From: Dermabacteraceae bacterium TAE3-ERU27
GTDB lineage: Bacteria > Actinomycetota > Actinomycetes > Actinomycetales > Dermabacteraceae
Length of the DNA stretch: 64,000 bases
Assembly (NCBI GenBank): GCA_019218415.1
Contig: JAHUUL010000002.1
Coordinates: 186,001 to 250,000, forward strand
Reading direction: 5' to 3'
A program made the position numbers and the translations under genes. The notes beneath the pieces are model-generated. The model searched no databases and was not told the origin of the DNA. It saw only the letters and a program-made list of their open reading frames with translations. Positions within the stretch are counted from its first letter, which is position 1; every line of letters begins with the position of its first letter. Shown here one piece after another: positions 1 to 7,520 of the stretch.

Positions 1-1
1 C

Positions 2-352
2 GTGGCCGACGGTGGCGCGGGCGTAAAACCGCAAACCCTGCTCACGGTTTTGGAAGAGCTGCGCAACGCCGGCGCTGAGGTAGTGCAGCTCAACAGCGTG
101 CGTATCGTTGCCTCCTCTTCGATCACGGGCAAGCCCGGTCAGATCGTGGTGGATGGAAAGACGCTAAAAGCGCCCTACGAGTTCCGTGTGATAGGCCCGT
201 CCGACGTTATCGATCCTGCCCTGAAGATCCCCGGCGGAGCCGCGGACACGGTCGCTTCCGACGGCGGTGACCTGACGGTGTCGCAGCTCGACAACGTCAC
301 GATTAACGCGGTTGTACCTCCGAGCGAGTTCCAGCACGCGAAGAGCAAGTAG
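2..352 (+). CDS. DUF881 family protein, C-terminal part (cut by window edge)
   Basis: The reading frame is open to the left edge, so only the last ~116 residues are present. The visible part (T-L-L-T-V-L-E-E-L-R-N-A-G-A-E-V-V-Q-L-N, then an I-V-V-D-G-K stretch and a P-P-Y/F-type beta segment) matches the C-terminal region of the DUF881/YlxW family. These are single-pass membrane-anchored proteins of unknown function in Gram-positives, often close to division genes. It is followed 120 bp downstream by garA on the same strand. In mycobacteria DUF881 genes also sit next to garA, which supports the assignment. The N-terminal membrane anchor lies outside the window. Confidence 0.8.
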   Translation: MADGGAGVKPQTLLTVLEELRNAGAEVVQLNSVRIVASSSITGKPGQIVVDGKTLKAPYEFRVIGPSDVIDPALKIPGGAADTVASDGGDLTVSQLDNVTINAVVPPSEFQHAKSK

Positions 353-472
353 GAATCTTTCCCAAAACTGAGTAAAACCTAGCCGCAGGTGGCCTCTGAC
401 GGTCAGAAAACCTCTCCGGGCATGACAAAATGGAGGGGTATCTAATGTGCGCACGAGCGGAGGGACTAGGAA

Positions 473-922
473 ATGAACTCCCACGAACAGGCGAGCATGC
501 CTGACCCCACCCTCGATCAGACGAGCGTCTTCAAGGCGATCTCTGCGGAGGACTTTGCAGAAGACCAGGTTATCGGTCTTAGTCAGCAGGATAAGCAGGC
601 GATTTCTGCGCTCCCGGAATCCTGCGCGCTACTAATCGTGCGTAAAGGCCCGAACATGGGCGCCAGGTTCCTGCTCGATGCGGAAAAGACCGTCGCCGGT
701 CGGCACCCCAACTGCGAAATCTTCCTGGACGATGTCACTGTTTCCCGCCAACACGCCGCTTTCCTGCGCGATGCTGACGGGTTCGTGCTGCGCGATCTGG
801 GTTCGCTAAACGGCACCTACGTCGGTAACGACCGCGTGGACGAGGTGCGCTTGAGCGCGGGCCAGGAAATTCACGTCGGTAAATACCGCCTGACCTTCCA
901 CCCCGCAGTAGCGGAGAACTGA
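473..922 (+). CDS. garA: FHA-domain protein GarA/OdhI
   Basis: A 149-residue protein with a short N-terminal tail and a C-terminal FHA domain (about residues 50-145) containing the G-R-H, S-R-Q-H and N-G-T phosphothreonine-binding signatures. The tail has D-Q-T-S-V-F-K, close to the E-T-T-S-V-F-R motif of mycobacterial GarA and corynebacterial OdhI; T17 is the likely kinase target. In that family the unphosphorylated protein binds and inhibits 2-oxoglutarate dehydrogenase and related glutamate enzymes, and phosphorylation makes the FHA domain bind its own tail. The start is backed by GGAGGG about 8 nt upstream. It precedes two MerR-type genes, as in mycobacteria, although gcvH, which precedes garA there, is absent here. 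Confidence 0.92.
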   Translation: MNSHEQASMPDPTLDQTSVFKAISAEDFAEDQVIGLSQQDKQAISALPESCALLIVRKGPNMGARFLLDAEKTVAGRHPNCEIFLDDVTVSRQHAAFLRDADGFVLRDLGSLNGTYVGNDRVDEVRLSAGQEIHVGKYRLTFHPAVAEN

Positions 923-929
923 GCCGGCC

Positions 930-1604
930 TTGGCTGCCTCCGCCCTAGCTTCCCCCGGCGGCGCGCCCGGCAGGTTCTCGATCGGTCAAGTGATCGGGAT
1001 GCTGCGGGAAGAGTTTCCCACCCTACGTCCCTCCAAGCTGCACTTTTTGGAGTCTCAGGGGCTGATATCGCCCTCGCGGACGGAAGCGGGATACCGTAAA
1101 TATTCCCGTGCCGACGTGACCCGTTTGCAGTTCATTCTGCGGGCACAGCGTGACTGGCGCTGGCAGCTTTCGATGATTGCGGATCATATAGAAAAGCACG
1201 GCTGCGAAGATGGTCAGGTAACCAGCATCGCCGCTCATCGCGCTCCCGTTAGGCTGAACGCGGCCGAGCTTCGTTCCCGTGCGCAGCTAGACGAGGCGCT
1301 GCTAGAGGAGCTTTTTTCCTACGGTTTTCTCGATCCCCAGGCGGCGTTCTACGGCCAGTCGGACCTTGATCTGGCAGTTGCTGCACGCAAACTTGCGGAC
1401 GAGGGGCTGCATCCGCGGCATCTCACCCTGGTACGTACCGCGGTGGGAAGACACGCTCACCTGGTGCATAGCGTTTCTTTGCCCCATGAAATGCGTAAAG
1501 CGCCGGAAGCCAAAGAGCAGGCGAAGCAGATGACGCAAGAGCTGGCGGAATCGCTAATCACCATCTATTCCGCGCTACTTAGGGACGAAGTCTCTAAGTA
1601 TTAG
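930..1604 (+). CDS. ftsR: MerR-type transcriptional regulator FtsR
   Basis: A 224-residue MerR-type regulator. Residues ~15-80 form the winged helix-turn-helix (F-S-I-G-Q-V-I, then L-R-P-S-K-L-H-F-L-E, then G-Y-R-K-Y-S). It corresponds to the regulator directly after garA in actinobacteria (Rv1828 in M. tuberculosis, FtsR in Corynebacterium, an activator of ftsZ). The TTG start at 930, 7 nt after garA ends, keeps the conserved N-terminus; no closer ATG does. The tight spacing suggests co-transcription with garA. The C-terminal ~100 residues are the effector or dimerisation part and show no metal-binding cysteine cluster. The role in division-gene control is inferred from family and position. 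Confidence 0.85.
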   Translation: MAASALASPGGAPGRFSIGQVIGMLREEFPTLRPSKLHFLESQGLISPSRTEAGYRKYSRADVTRLQFILRAQRDWRWQLSMIADHIEKHGCEDGQVTSIAAHRAPVRLNAAELRSRAQLDEALLEELFSYGFLDPQAAFYGQSDLDLAVAARKLADEGLHPRHLTLVRTAVGRHAHLVHSVSLPHEMRKAPEAKEQAKQMTQELAESLITIYSALLRDEVSKY

Positions 1605-1738
1605 TAGGTGGAAAAGCATCGCAAAATTTTCCCGTAAATACTGGCGTGTCGCCTCTCGTATTTAGCGTGCTATCCAGGTATTCTGGCGGCAGATCCTCAT
1701 TCTTCTTCCCCACTTAGAGGATCCCGGAGGAAAAACAC

Positions 1739-2311
1739 GTGAGCGAGTTCGATTCGTGGTTCGGTAGCGAACCCACTTTTAAAGCTTCGCAAGGCGTTTT
1801 GTTCGGTTCGCAGATCGAACCGGAAGATGCCGCTGAAACGGGCTACCGTGGCCCCGCCGCCTGCAAGGCTGCCGGTATTACCTACCGTCAGCTGGATTAT
1901 TGGGCGCGCACTCACCTGGTTGAACCCAGCATTCGCTCCGCTAGCGGCTCCGGCACTCAGCGTCTTTACGGCTTCCGCGACATCGTGGTTTTGAAGGTAG
2001 TGAAGCGCCTGCTCGATACCGGGGTTTCCCTGCCGCAGATCCGCGTGGCCGTCGAGGCCTTGCGCGAGCGCGGGGTGGAGGACCTCTCCGAGGTCACCCT
2101 GATGAGCGATGGCGCTTCCGTCTATGAATGTGCCGACGCAGACGAGGTCTTCGACCTCGTACAGGGTGGACAGGGCGTATTCGGCATTGCCGTTGGTCGC
2201 GTGCGCCGAGAAGTAGAGTCTTCCCTGCTCGAATTGCCCAGCGTTACCGCGGAAGAAACCAGCGCTAACGATGAGCTCGCGGCGCGCCGCAAGGCTCGCA
2301 TGAGTGGCTGA
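1739..2311 (+). CDS. MerR-type regulator, second member of the garA cluster (Rv1830-like)
   Basis: A 190-residue protein with a MerR helix-turn-helix at about residues 38-110 (Y-R-G-P-A-A-C-K-A-A-G-I-T-Y-R-Q-L-D-Y-W, then R-L-Y-G-F-R-D-I-V-V-L-K). It starts with GTG, preceded by GGAGGA at ~1724-1729. The Y-R-G-P segment and the order after garA and ftsR match the second MerR-type gene of the mycobacterial garA cluster (Rv1830). The bifunctional-nuclease gene that lies between the two regulators in mycobacteria is missing; only 134 bp separate them. The tail is acidic and without recognisable ligand motifs. Target genes cannot be read from the sequence. Confidence 0.8.
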   Translation: MSEFDSWFGSEPTFKASQGVLFGSQIEPEDAAETGYRGPAACKAAGITYRQLDYWARTHLVEPSIRSASGSGTQRLYGFRDIVVLKVVKRLLDTGVSLPQIRVAVEALRERGVEDLSEVTLMSDGASVYECADADEVFDLVQGGQGVFGIAVGRVRREVESSLLELPSVTAEETSANDELAARRKARMSG

Positions 2312-2326
2312 CATAAGCCTTTCTGG

Positions 2327-2365
2327 CGGGCCGTCCGGGAAGAACCGGCGGCCCGTTACTTTTTT
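2327..2365 (+). terminator. Rho-independent terminator after the garA-merR cluster
   Basis: Arms CGGGCCG (2327-2333) and CGGCCCG (2349-2355) are followed by TTACTTTTTT. It lies 16 bp after the second merR gene ends. Confidence 0.7.
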
Positions 2366-2374
2366 AGACATAGC

Positions 2375-2404
2375 AAAGCCGCCCCAGATAATTGGGGCGG
2401 CTTT
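2375..2404. terminator. Bidirectional terminator between merR and parA
   Basis: A perfect 12-bp inverted repeat (AAAGCCGCCCCA, 6-nt loop, TGGGGCGGCTTT) between two convergent genes. A/T runs flank both sides. It most probably ends the minus-strand parA transcript and backs up the first terminator. Confidence 0.75.
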
Positions 2405-2415
2405 CCTATATCTAT

Positions 2416-3255
2416 TTAGGCTTCGCTGTCGGGACGAACCCGGCTTACGGGTTCCTCACCAAAACGTTCGTCGCGGTTCTTCAGCACGGTATCCAGGAGC
2501 TGATCGAATTGCGCGGACAGCGCCGGGCCGCTCGCCCCTTGATACCTATGCAGCGGCACGGCAGAACCCTGCGCCTGCTGGAGTCCCACGCGCTCTTCGA
2601 TCACGGGATTAACGATCATTTCCTCGCCGTAGCGTTCGCGCAGCTCATTGAGGCGGAAAGCGTGTTCCACTGAACGAGGGCGGAAACGGTTCACCGCGAT
2701 CCCCAGCAGCTCTAGCTCCGGGGCGTGGCCCTGCTCGCGCAGTTCAGAGATCAGCTTAAATGCGCGATCCGCGGCCGACACGGCATAGATGCCGGGCTCG
2801 CTTACCACCAGTGCACTGTCGGAAGCGGTCAGTCCCATCTGGGTTAGACCGTTCAACGAAGGCGGGCAATCGATCAGCACCAGGCCGTATTCGGTGCGGC
2901 GCTTCATGAGCGCTTCACGCAAGCGGCGAAGCGTCCGCGCGGTGGGAGTGGGGGAATCCAGGCGGCCGGAGCGGAAAGAACCTGGAATCATGTCGAGTCT
3001 GGTTTCGCTCTCCAGCGCCCACGGGGTAGGCCGAATCGCGCGCTCAATGGTTTCGGTGCGTGCAGATGCCACGACCTCGGCAACGTCCAGGCCATCCACC
3101 TGGCTACCTAGCAGGCCAAGGGTCGTATCGCCCTGCGGATCCAGGTCGAGCACCAGGGTGTCTATACCCCTGTGCAGGGCAGCAGAAGCAAGGCCGAGGG
3201 TGACGGACGTCTTGCCGACACCACCTTTGAGGGAACAAACGCTCAGAGTGAACAC
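2416..3255 (-). CDS. ParA/MinD-family ATPase (orphan)
   Basis: A 279-residue deviant Walker-A ATPase: K-G-G-V-G-K-T at residues ~10-16, the D-L-D-P-Q-G-D switch motif at ~38-44, and V-L-I-D-C-P-P-S (Walker B) near 127-134. Such proteins form ATP-dependent dimers on DNA or membranes to segregate plasmids, chromosomes or large protein complexes. No parB or centromere-like repeats lie next to it, so this is probably not the chromosomal parAB locus. It is encoded alone, between the garA cluster and a divergent gene pair. The short tail is rich in R and E. What it positions is unknown. Confidence 0.85.
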   Translation of the reverse strand: MFTLSVCSLKGGVGKTSVTLGLASAALHRGIDTLVLDLDPQGDTTLGLLGSQVDGLDVAEVVASARTETIERAIRPTPWALESETRLDMIPGSFRSGRLDSPTPTARTLRRLREALMKRRTEYGLVLIDCPPSLNGLTQMGLTASDSALVVSEPGIYAVSAADRAFKLISELREQGHAPELELLGIAVNRFRPRSVEHAFRLNELRERYGEEMIVNPVIEERVGLQQAQGSAVPLHRYQGASGPALSAQFDQLLDTVLKNRDERFGEEPVSRVRPDSEA

Positions 3256-3323
3256 TGCTCTACTCTACCTTTTCGATTCGTAGGGATGTACGCGACACGG
3301 AACCTTTTTGTGTGCGCATAACG

Positions 3324-4352
3324 TCACGCCAGATCGGTGATCGCACGCGCGATAGCTAGAGAGGGATCTACCTCGGGTGCTTTGGGTGCGGGTGTTGCGG
3401 GTCGCGCGGACAGCGGGGCTTTGCTTTCCAGGTCGTAGCGAACGATGCCGTAGCGTTCCCAGAAATTCTCTACCCAGTCGGGGGCTTTGCCGGCATAAAC
3501 GGACCAGGAGGGAAGCCCTAGAGCAGCGGCTTCCACGATGCCGGTGGAGAAAACACCCGCTACCGGGGCCGCCAGCTCCTGCAAACCGATTCGGCGCTTG
3601 TCCATACGCATTCCCTTACGCTCCCAGAGGGCATGTTGCAGCCGGGATAGCTTGTCTATCTCCGAGGGGTGCGGGCGGTAAGTCGCTCCGGTCGCTCGCC
3701 AAAACGCTTCGGTAGAAGCCGCGAGGGAGCGGCGCGGTAGTTCCGCGCCGTGTAGCTGCCCCAGGAAATAGGGGGTGTCTACGTCTGCGAGTGCCGCCCG
3801 TGGCTTCTGACTTGCCGCGTAAATCAGCTTAGATCCGACAACCGTATGAGTTATGTCTTTTCTGCCACTAGCCCAGAAATTTGCATCCTCGTCACTGAAG
3901 GCAAGTAGATGGGTATCCCGCGGCAGGGGAGGCGCGTAGGGAGTAAGCAGCCCGTGCTGCACAACAATAAACGGGATTCCAAAAGAGTCCGAAACCTCTT
4001 TTGCGTATTTTCCGACAGGTAGGAATGTTCCGAGACCTACAGCACATTTAGGTGAAAGTGATTTTATGTCTCCACAAAATTCTTTCCATTCAGGCCCAAG
4101 ATTCAGCTCCTCCGGAGCCAAGACAAGAGTTGATCTATCGGTGTGCGCAAGGAAAGAAAGGTTCGCTGCAACACTAGACGGAGTTGTTGCCTCAAGTGCT
4201 ACAATAATTTCGGGATTATCTCCCCTTATGTAAAGTTTCGGAGATGGCGAGGCTTTGCGCCTGGTTTTTAGAAGCTTTTTAATCCTACGTAAAGTCGAAC
4301 TTCGATCTTGCCATTTTTGCCAGGCAACTAAATCTTCGCTGTATACCAGCAT
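3324..4352 (-). CDS. GT-B-fold, capsule/teichoic-acid-transferase-like protein (uncertain)
   Basis: 342 residues with no signal peptide and no membrane segment. The C-terminal half has the layout of nucleotide-sugar or CDP-glycerol transferases of the GT-B fold: R-P-H-P-S-E (~residues 226-231), then G-V-F-S-T-G-I-V-E-A-A-A-L-G-L-P (~266-281), the usual HPxE and donor-site S-T/E patterns. A Q-H-G-L motif near the middle fits the same fold. The substrate is unknown. The start codon lies only 21 bp from the divergent methyltransferase start, and the 5' half is clearly more AT-rich than the 3' half. The family assignment rests on motif pattern only and could be wrong in detail. Confidence 0.55.
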   Translation of the reverse strand: MLVYSEDLVAWQKWQDRSSTLRRIKKLLKTRRKASPSPKLYIRGDNPEIIVALEATTPSSVAANLSFLAHTDRSTLVLAPEELNLGPEWKEFCGDIKSLSPKCAVGLGTFLPVGKYAKEVSDSFGIPFIVVQHGLLTPYAPPLPRDTHLLAFSDEDANFWASGRKDITHTVVGSKLIYAASQKPRAALADVDTPYFLGQLHGAELPRRSLAASTEAFWRATGATYRPHPSEIDKLSRLQHALWERKGMRMDKRRIGLQELAAPVAGVFSTGIVEAAALGLPSWSVYAGKAPDWVENFWERYGIVRYDLESKAPLSARPATPAPKAPEVDPSLAIARAITDLA

Positions 4353-4373
4353 TTTTCCTCCCGAGGAGAATGA
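4353..4373. promoter_or_regulatory. 21-bp divergent intergenic space with back-to-back Shine-Dalgarno sites
   Basis: TCCTCCCGAGGAG is nearly palindromic and gives GGAGG to the leftward gene and GAGGAG to the rightward GTG. There is no room for either promoter, so both must lie inside the opposite coding sequence. Confidence 0.75.
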
Positions 4374-5411
4374 GTGACTAAAATAGCTTTAGAAATACTG
4401 TCAGGATGCGTTGATGACGTATTTGAGGAACTTTACGAATCTTTTGGAGACTCTCTTATACTATCAGCCGGTGACACCGAGATACTTCTGTCGTTAGAAA
4501 CACCTCTATCCAGAAAACACATCATTAAACTTCGCTCCCTGCGCACCGTGGTTGCCGCCTATGTAGTGGCCACTTTTCCCGTACAGCGGCCCCGTGAGCT
4601 CTTGGCGACGCAGCGGATTAATCAGCTGGCGGAAACAATAGCGACCCTGCGCACCACTAAGCCCAGGCCGCAGCCTAACTTCACCTCGCTGAGGCTTTCG
4701 GCAGCGGGGGCGGATTCTCCGGAAATGGTGCGTTTCGTGCAGGAATTGGGGGAGGCCTGCGGCCTGTCCCCGGAGGAAGACGGGGATCTTCTGCTGCGGG
4801 TGAGGCGCTCAGAAGCAGGTTGGCAAGTGCTGATGAGGATTACGCCTCGCCCCCTGGCTACGCGCCCCTGGCGCAGCGAAAACTATCCGGGAGCCCTTAA
4901 CGGAACGATCGCAGCCAGCATCATGCGGCGCATGGACGTGGGGGAGGAGAACCAGCTCCTGGATCTCACCTGCGGGACCGGCACCCTGCTGATAGAACAG
5001 CTGCATTTGGCAACGCCAAAACGCTGCGTCGGCGTCGATCTGAACCCCGCCGCAATCCAGATCGCACAGGTTCATCAGCGCCAGGCAAAGCGCAAGGGGA
5101 AAATCGAATGGCTCTGCGCCGACTCCACCCAGTTGAATATAGAGGGAGGCTTTGATCGCATCGTCTGCAATCCCCCCTGGGGCACCCTGGTGGGTGAGCA
5201 CGAGGCAAACCTAGACCTCTACGCCGCGTTACTGGAAAAGGCGGCGCAGCTGGCCGCCCCGAACGCCCTATGCGGCATTCTCAGCCACGAAGTTAGGCGC
5301 ACGCAACGGGTGATCGCCGGCCAGACCGCATGGGAGCAGGTAGGGGAGCACCGCTACTTCCAAAAGGGGCATCACCCGCGTCTGTTTACACTGCGTCTGC
5401 GGGCAAATTAG
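4374..5411 (+). CDS. SAM-dependent methyltransferase of the RlmL/Trm11-like N-methylase type
   Basis: 345 residues. The N-terminal ~130 residues resemble a poorly conserved THUMP-like or specificity domain. From ~185 there is a Rossmann methylase with D-L-T-C-G-T-G-T-L (motif I), G-V-D-L-N (motif II) and the catalytic N-P-P-W-G typical of enzymes that methylate exocyclic amino groups of guanine in tRNA or rRNA (Trm11/Trm14/RlmL group). The target is probably RNA but cannot be specified. The start is GTG; the overlapping ATG at 4370 runs into a stop after three codons. The first ~150 bp are AT-rich like the neighbouring divergent gene. Its 3' end overlaps the convergent TIGR03085-like gene by 26 bp. 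Confidence 0.75.
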   Translation: MTKIALEILSGCVDDVFEELYESFGDSLILSAGDTEILLSLETPLSRKHIIKLRSLRTVVAAYVVATFPVQRPRELLATQRINQLAETIATLRTTKPRPQPNFTSLRLSAAGADSPEMVRFVQELGEACGLSPEEDGDLLLRVRRSEAGWQVLMRITPRPLATRPWRSENYPGALNGTIAASIMRRMDVGEENQLLDLTCGTGTLLIEQLHLATPKRCVGVDLNPAAIQIAQVHQRQAKRKGKIEWLCADSTQLNIEGGFDRIVCNPPWGTLVGEHEANLDLYAALLEKAAQLAAPNALCGILSHEVRRTQRVIAGQTAWEQVGEHRYFQKGHHPRLFTLRLRAN

Positions 5412-6024
5412 TTGCTGACGTAAAAAGGTAGGCAAGATCTTTAGAACTGGTCTCGATCCTGACCAGTGAGGCGTCTCGCCTACCAAATACCCAGAGAAGC
5501 AGTTCTGAGGGCAGGCCGTAAACACGCACGCTACCTTCTCCCTTGCCTGCGATCCGGATGCCTCCGTGCTTTCCGGCCACGAGGATTACCTCCGCGCGCT
5601 CTTGCAACCTAAGCCTGGCCAGCGTACGCAAAGGGCGCATCAGCTGCGATTCCTGTATGCCGCTGAGTTCTCGTCTCTGCCATCCGGGGTGCGCCCTGCG
5701 CACGTCCTCATGGTGCACGAAGTATTCCGCGGTGTTGAAAAATGTGTCCAGGCAAGAGAGGAAGGGGAACCCGCCGTAGCGGAAAGCATCCACCTGTTCT
5801 TGCCAGGGCTTATTCCGCCAGCGGCGCAGCGCCCCGGCGGCTCCGGGAAACTTTTCCCCCAGCAGCAGATAGGGTTTACGTTCGCGCAGGTAAAGGTGTT
5901 CCAGCAGGTCTGCGGTGTCCCATCCGGCGCAGAGCGTCGGGCGCTGCGGGCCAACTTTCAGCAGGGCATCGGCCAGTGCGTAGCGTTCGCTCCTAGCCAA
6001 TGTCTCATGCCGCAGTGGTCTCAT
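5386..6024 (-). CDS. TIGR03085/DinB-like metal-binding family protein
   Basis: 212 residues resembling the actinobacterial TIGR03085 branch of the DinB/mycothiol-dependent maleylpyruvate isomerase fold. Seen: an N-terminal helix with L-A-R-S-E-R-Y-A-L-A-D-A-L, then L-C-A-G-W-D-T-A-D-L-L-E-H-L, whose H is a usual metal ligand, and V-H-H-E-D-V-R-R-A, supplying the His ligands. No function is established for this branch. Some relatives use mycothiol, which this organism should make (mshC is at 54.9-56.1 kb). It is convergent with, and overlaps by 26 bp, the upstream methyltransferase gene. Confidence 0.75.
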   Translation of the reverse strand: MRPLRHETLARSERYALADALLKVGPQRPTLCAGWDTADLLEHLYLRERKPYLLLGEKFPGAAGALRRWRNKPWQEQVDAFRYGGFPFLSCLDTFFNTAEYFVHHEDVRRAHPGWQRRELSGIQESQLMRPLRTLARLRLQERAEVILVAGKHGGIRIAGKGEGSVRVYGLPSELLLWVFGRRDASLVRIETSSKDLAYLFTSATNLPADAV

Positions 6025-6059
6025 AGCGCCATGCTAGGGCCGACGCCACGGGACCTTCG

Positions 6060-7085
6060 TTAAAGCCATTTCTTATATTTGAAGATCAGGTACAGGCCGA
6101 GGGAGAGCGCCAACATCAAAAGCAGCGACATCGGATAGCCGTAGCGCCAATGGAGTTCTGGCATGTCCACAAAGTTCATGCCGTATATCGATCCGATAAG
6201 CGAGGGGGTAAACAAAATCGCAGCCCAGGAGGATATTTTCTTCGCCGCCTCGGCCTGATCGAGGGATGCCTCGGTCATCCGCTTCATCTCTTCGTTCTGC
6301 TGTTCCGAGACAAGGGCGGAGTGCACGGTAAGCGCGTTTTGTAGCGAGGTGCGCTGGTTTTCAGCTCGTTCCACGATCCGGATGGCGTGGTCTTGCACAT
6401 CCCGAATAAGTCTGTTTAGTTCGACGTCAAGACTGTATTTTTGGGCACCGCGCAACAGCGCATCGCACATCGGCACGATAGGTCGCGCCGCACGCAGCAC
6501 ATTGGTGATCTCTCCCGACAGTTCATAAATACGTTGAGCCACGCCCGGTGCACGCGCGAATAGTTCGACCTCGATCTCGTCTATGTCGTTTTCGAGTCCG
6601 TTCGTCACGGGAAGATAGCCGTCTACCACCACGTCCATTAGCGCCCAAAGCATCGTCTGCGGGCCGCTCAGCAGGCCAGATTCGGGGGAGAGTTCTCGCG
6701 GGAGGCGATCGAGTCTTCTAAACCACGGGTAGTAGGTGTTGCGGGAGACTGTGATGAAGAAGTTTTTCCCGACGAAAATGTCTATCTCGCCGACCGTTAC
6801 CTCCTCGGCCGCGTCGTTGTACGCGGTGGGGCGCAGCACGCAAAAAAGCGTTTCGCCGTAGCGTTCCAACTTTGGGCGCTGATGACCTTCACGGGCGTCT
6901 TCGATCGCTAGCTCGTGCAGATCGAACGCGTCGGCCAATTCTTCAAGCTCGGCGTTATCGGGCGCCGTCAAATGCAGCACGGCAGTCTTTCCGGGCTCCG
7001 TTAGCAGCCTGCGGGCCTCCGCGAAGCTCCCGCATTCGACGCCGCTGCCGTCGGGATTCATTACTCGGTTTAGGACTGTACTCAC
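6060..7085 (-). CDS. corA: CorA-family magnesium/cobalt transporter
   Basis: About 341 residues from the chosen start. There is a long soluble N-terminal funnel domain, helical from the middle on, and two C-terminal membrane helices. The signature Y-G-M-N-F sits at the end of the first helix, followed by a periplasmic loop P-E-L-H-W-R-Y-G-Y-P and the basic tail Y-K-K-W-L, the standard CorA plan for Mg2+ uptake as a pentamer. The frame is open up to a TTG at 7154, but family similarity begins near S-T-V-L-N-R-V, so the GTG at 7085 is preferred; neither has a strong ribosome site. It diverges from the Tat-leader gene at 7521. Confidence 0.88.
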   Translation of the reverse strand: MSTVLNRVMNPDGSGVECGSFAEARRLLTEPGKTAVLHLTAPDNAELEELADAFDLHELAIEDAREGHQRPKLERYGETLFCVLRPTAYNDAAEEVTVGEIDIFVGKNFFITVSRNTYYPWFRRLDRLPRELSPESGLLSGPQTMLWALMDVVVDGYLPVTNGLENDIDEIEVELFARAPGVAQRIYELSGEITNVLRAARPIVPMCDALLRGAQKYSLDVELNRLIRDVQDHAIRIVERAENQRTSLQNALTVHSALVSEQQNEEMKRMTEASLDQAEAAKKISSWAAILFTPSLIGSIYGMNFVDMPELHWRYGYPMSLLLMLALSLGLYLIFKYKKWL

Positions 7086-7520
7086 CACACCAGGGTAGAG
7101 GGTGGGGTAACGCAGGTACACCAGCACGAGTCGAGTGGACGGGGAGGCTCCCAAACATTCACTTTACATAACATACATTATCGGCGTAGGCCAGCCGGCC
7201 AAGAGGTGGTAGGGGTTACAAAAAATAGATAACTGATAGAAATCTGGGAAAAGGCGGAGAAAACCCCGGAAATTTGCGCGAAGATAATCTCTCGCACACC
7301 CCTCGACGGACACAAAACAACAGTCCGGATGTGGCGTAAAAGTTACGCCGACCTGGGCATTTACTGGAATTAGGCAGCAATTTTTCAGGTTATTTACAGG
7401 CTGCGTGTGACATCCGATAAAAGGCTGTTTTGTTGCGCAGGTTTTGCGTGATTCGACCGTATATTTACGAATACACCACTGTGTGAACGTAACGCTCACG
7501 CAAGCACTGAAGGGAACTCT
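7086..7520. other. AT-rich divergent intergenic region
   Basis: 435 bp between corA and the Tat-leader gene. It is much richer in A/T than its surroundings and should carry both promoters. Seen: a perfect inverted repeat GGCGTAA-AAG-TTACGCC at 7333-7349, and a quasi-palindrome GTGA-a-CGT-a-ACG-c-TCAC at 7483-7499 just before the ribosome site of the plus-strand gene. A 111-codon minus-strand frame here lacks coding character. Confidence 0.6.

Noticed and set aside
7164-7499. 111-codon minus-strand frame between corA and the Tat-leader gene
   Set aside because: It has no ribosome site, an odd Cys/His-rich composition and no domain, and it lies in the AT-rich promoter region of two genes.
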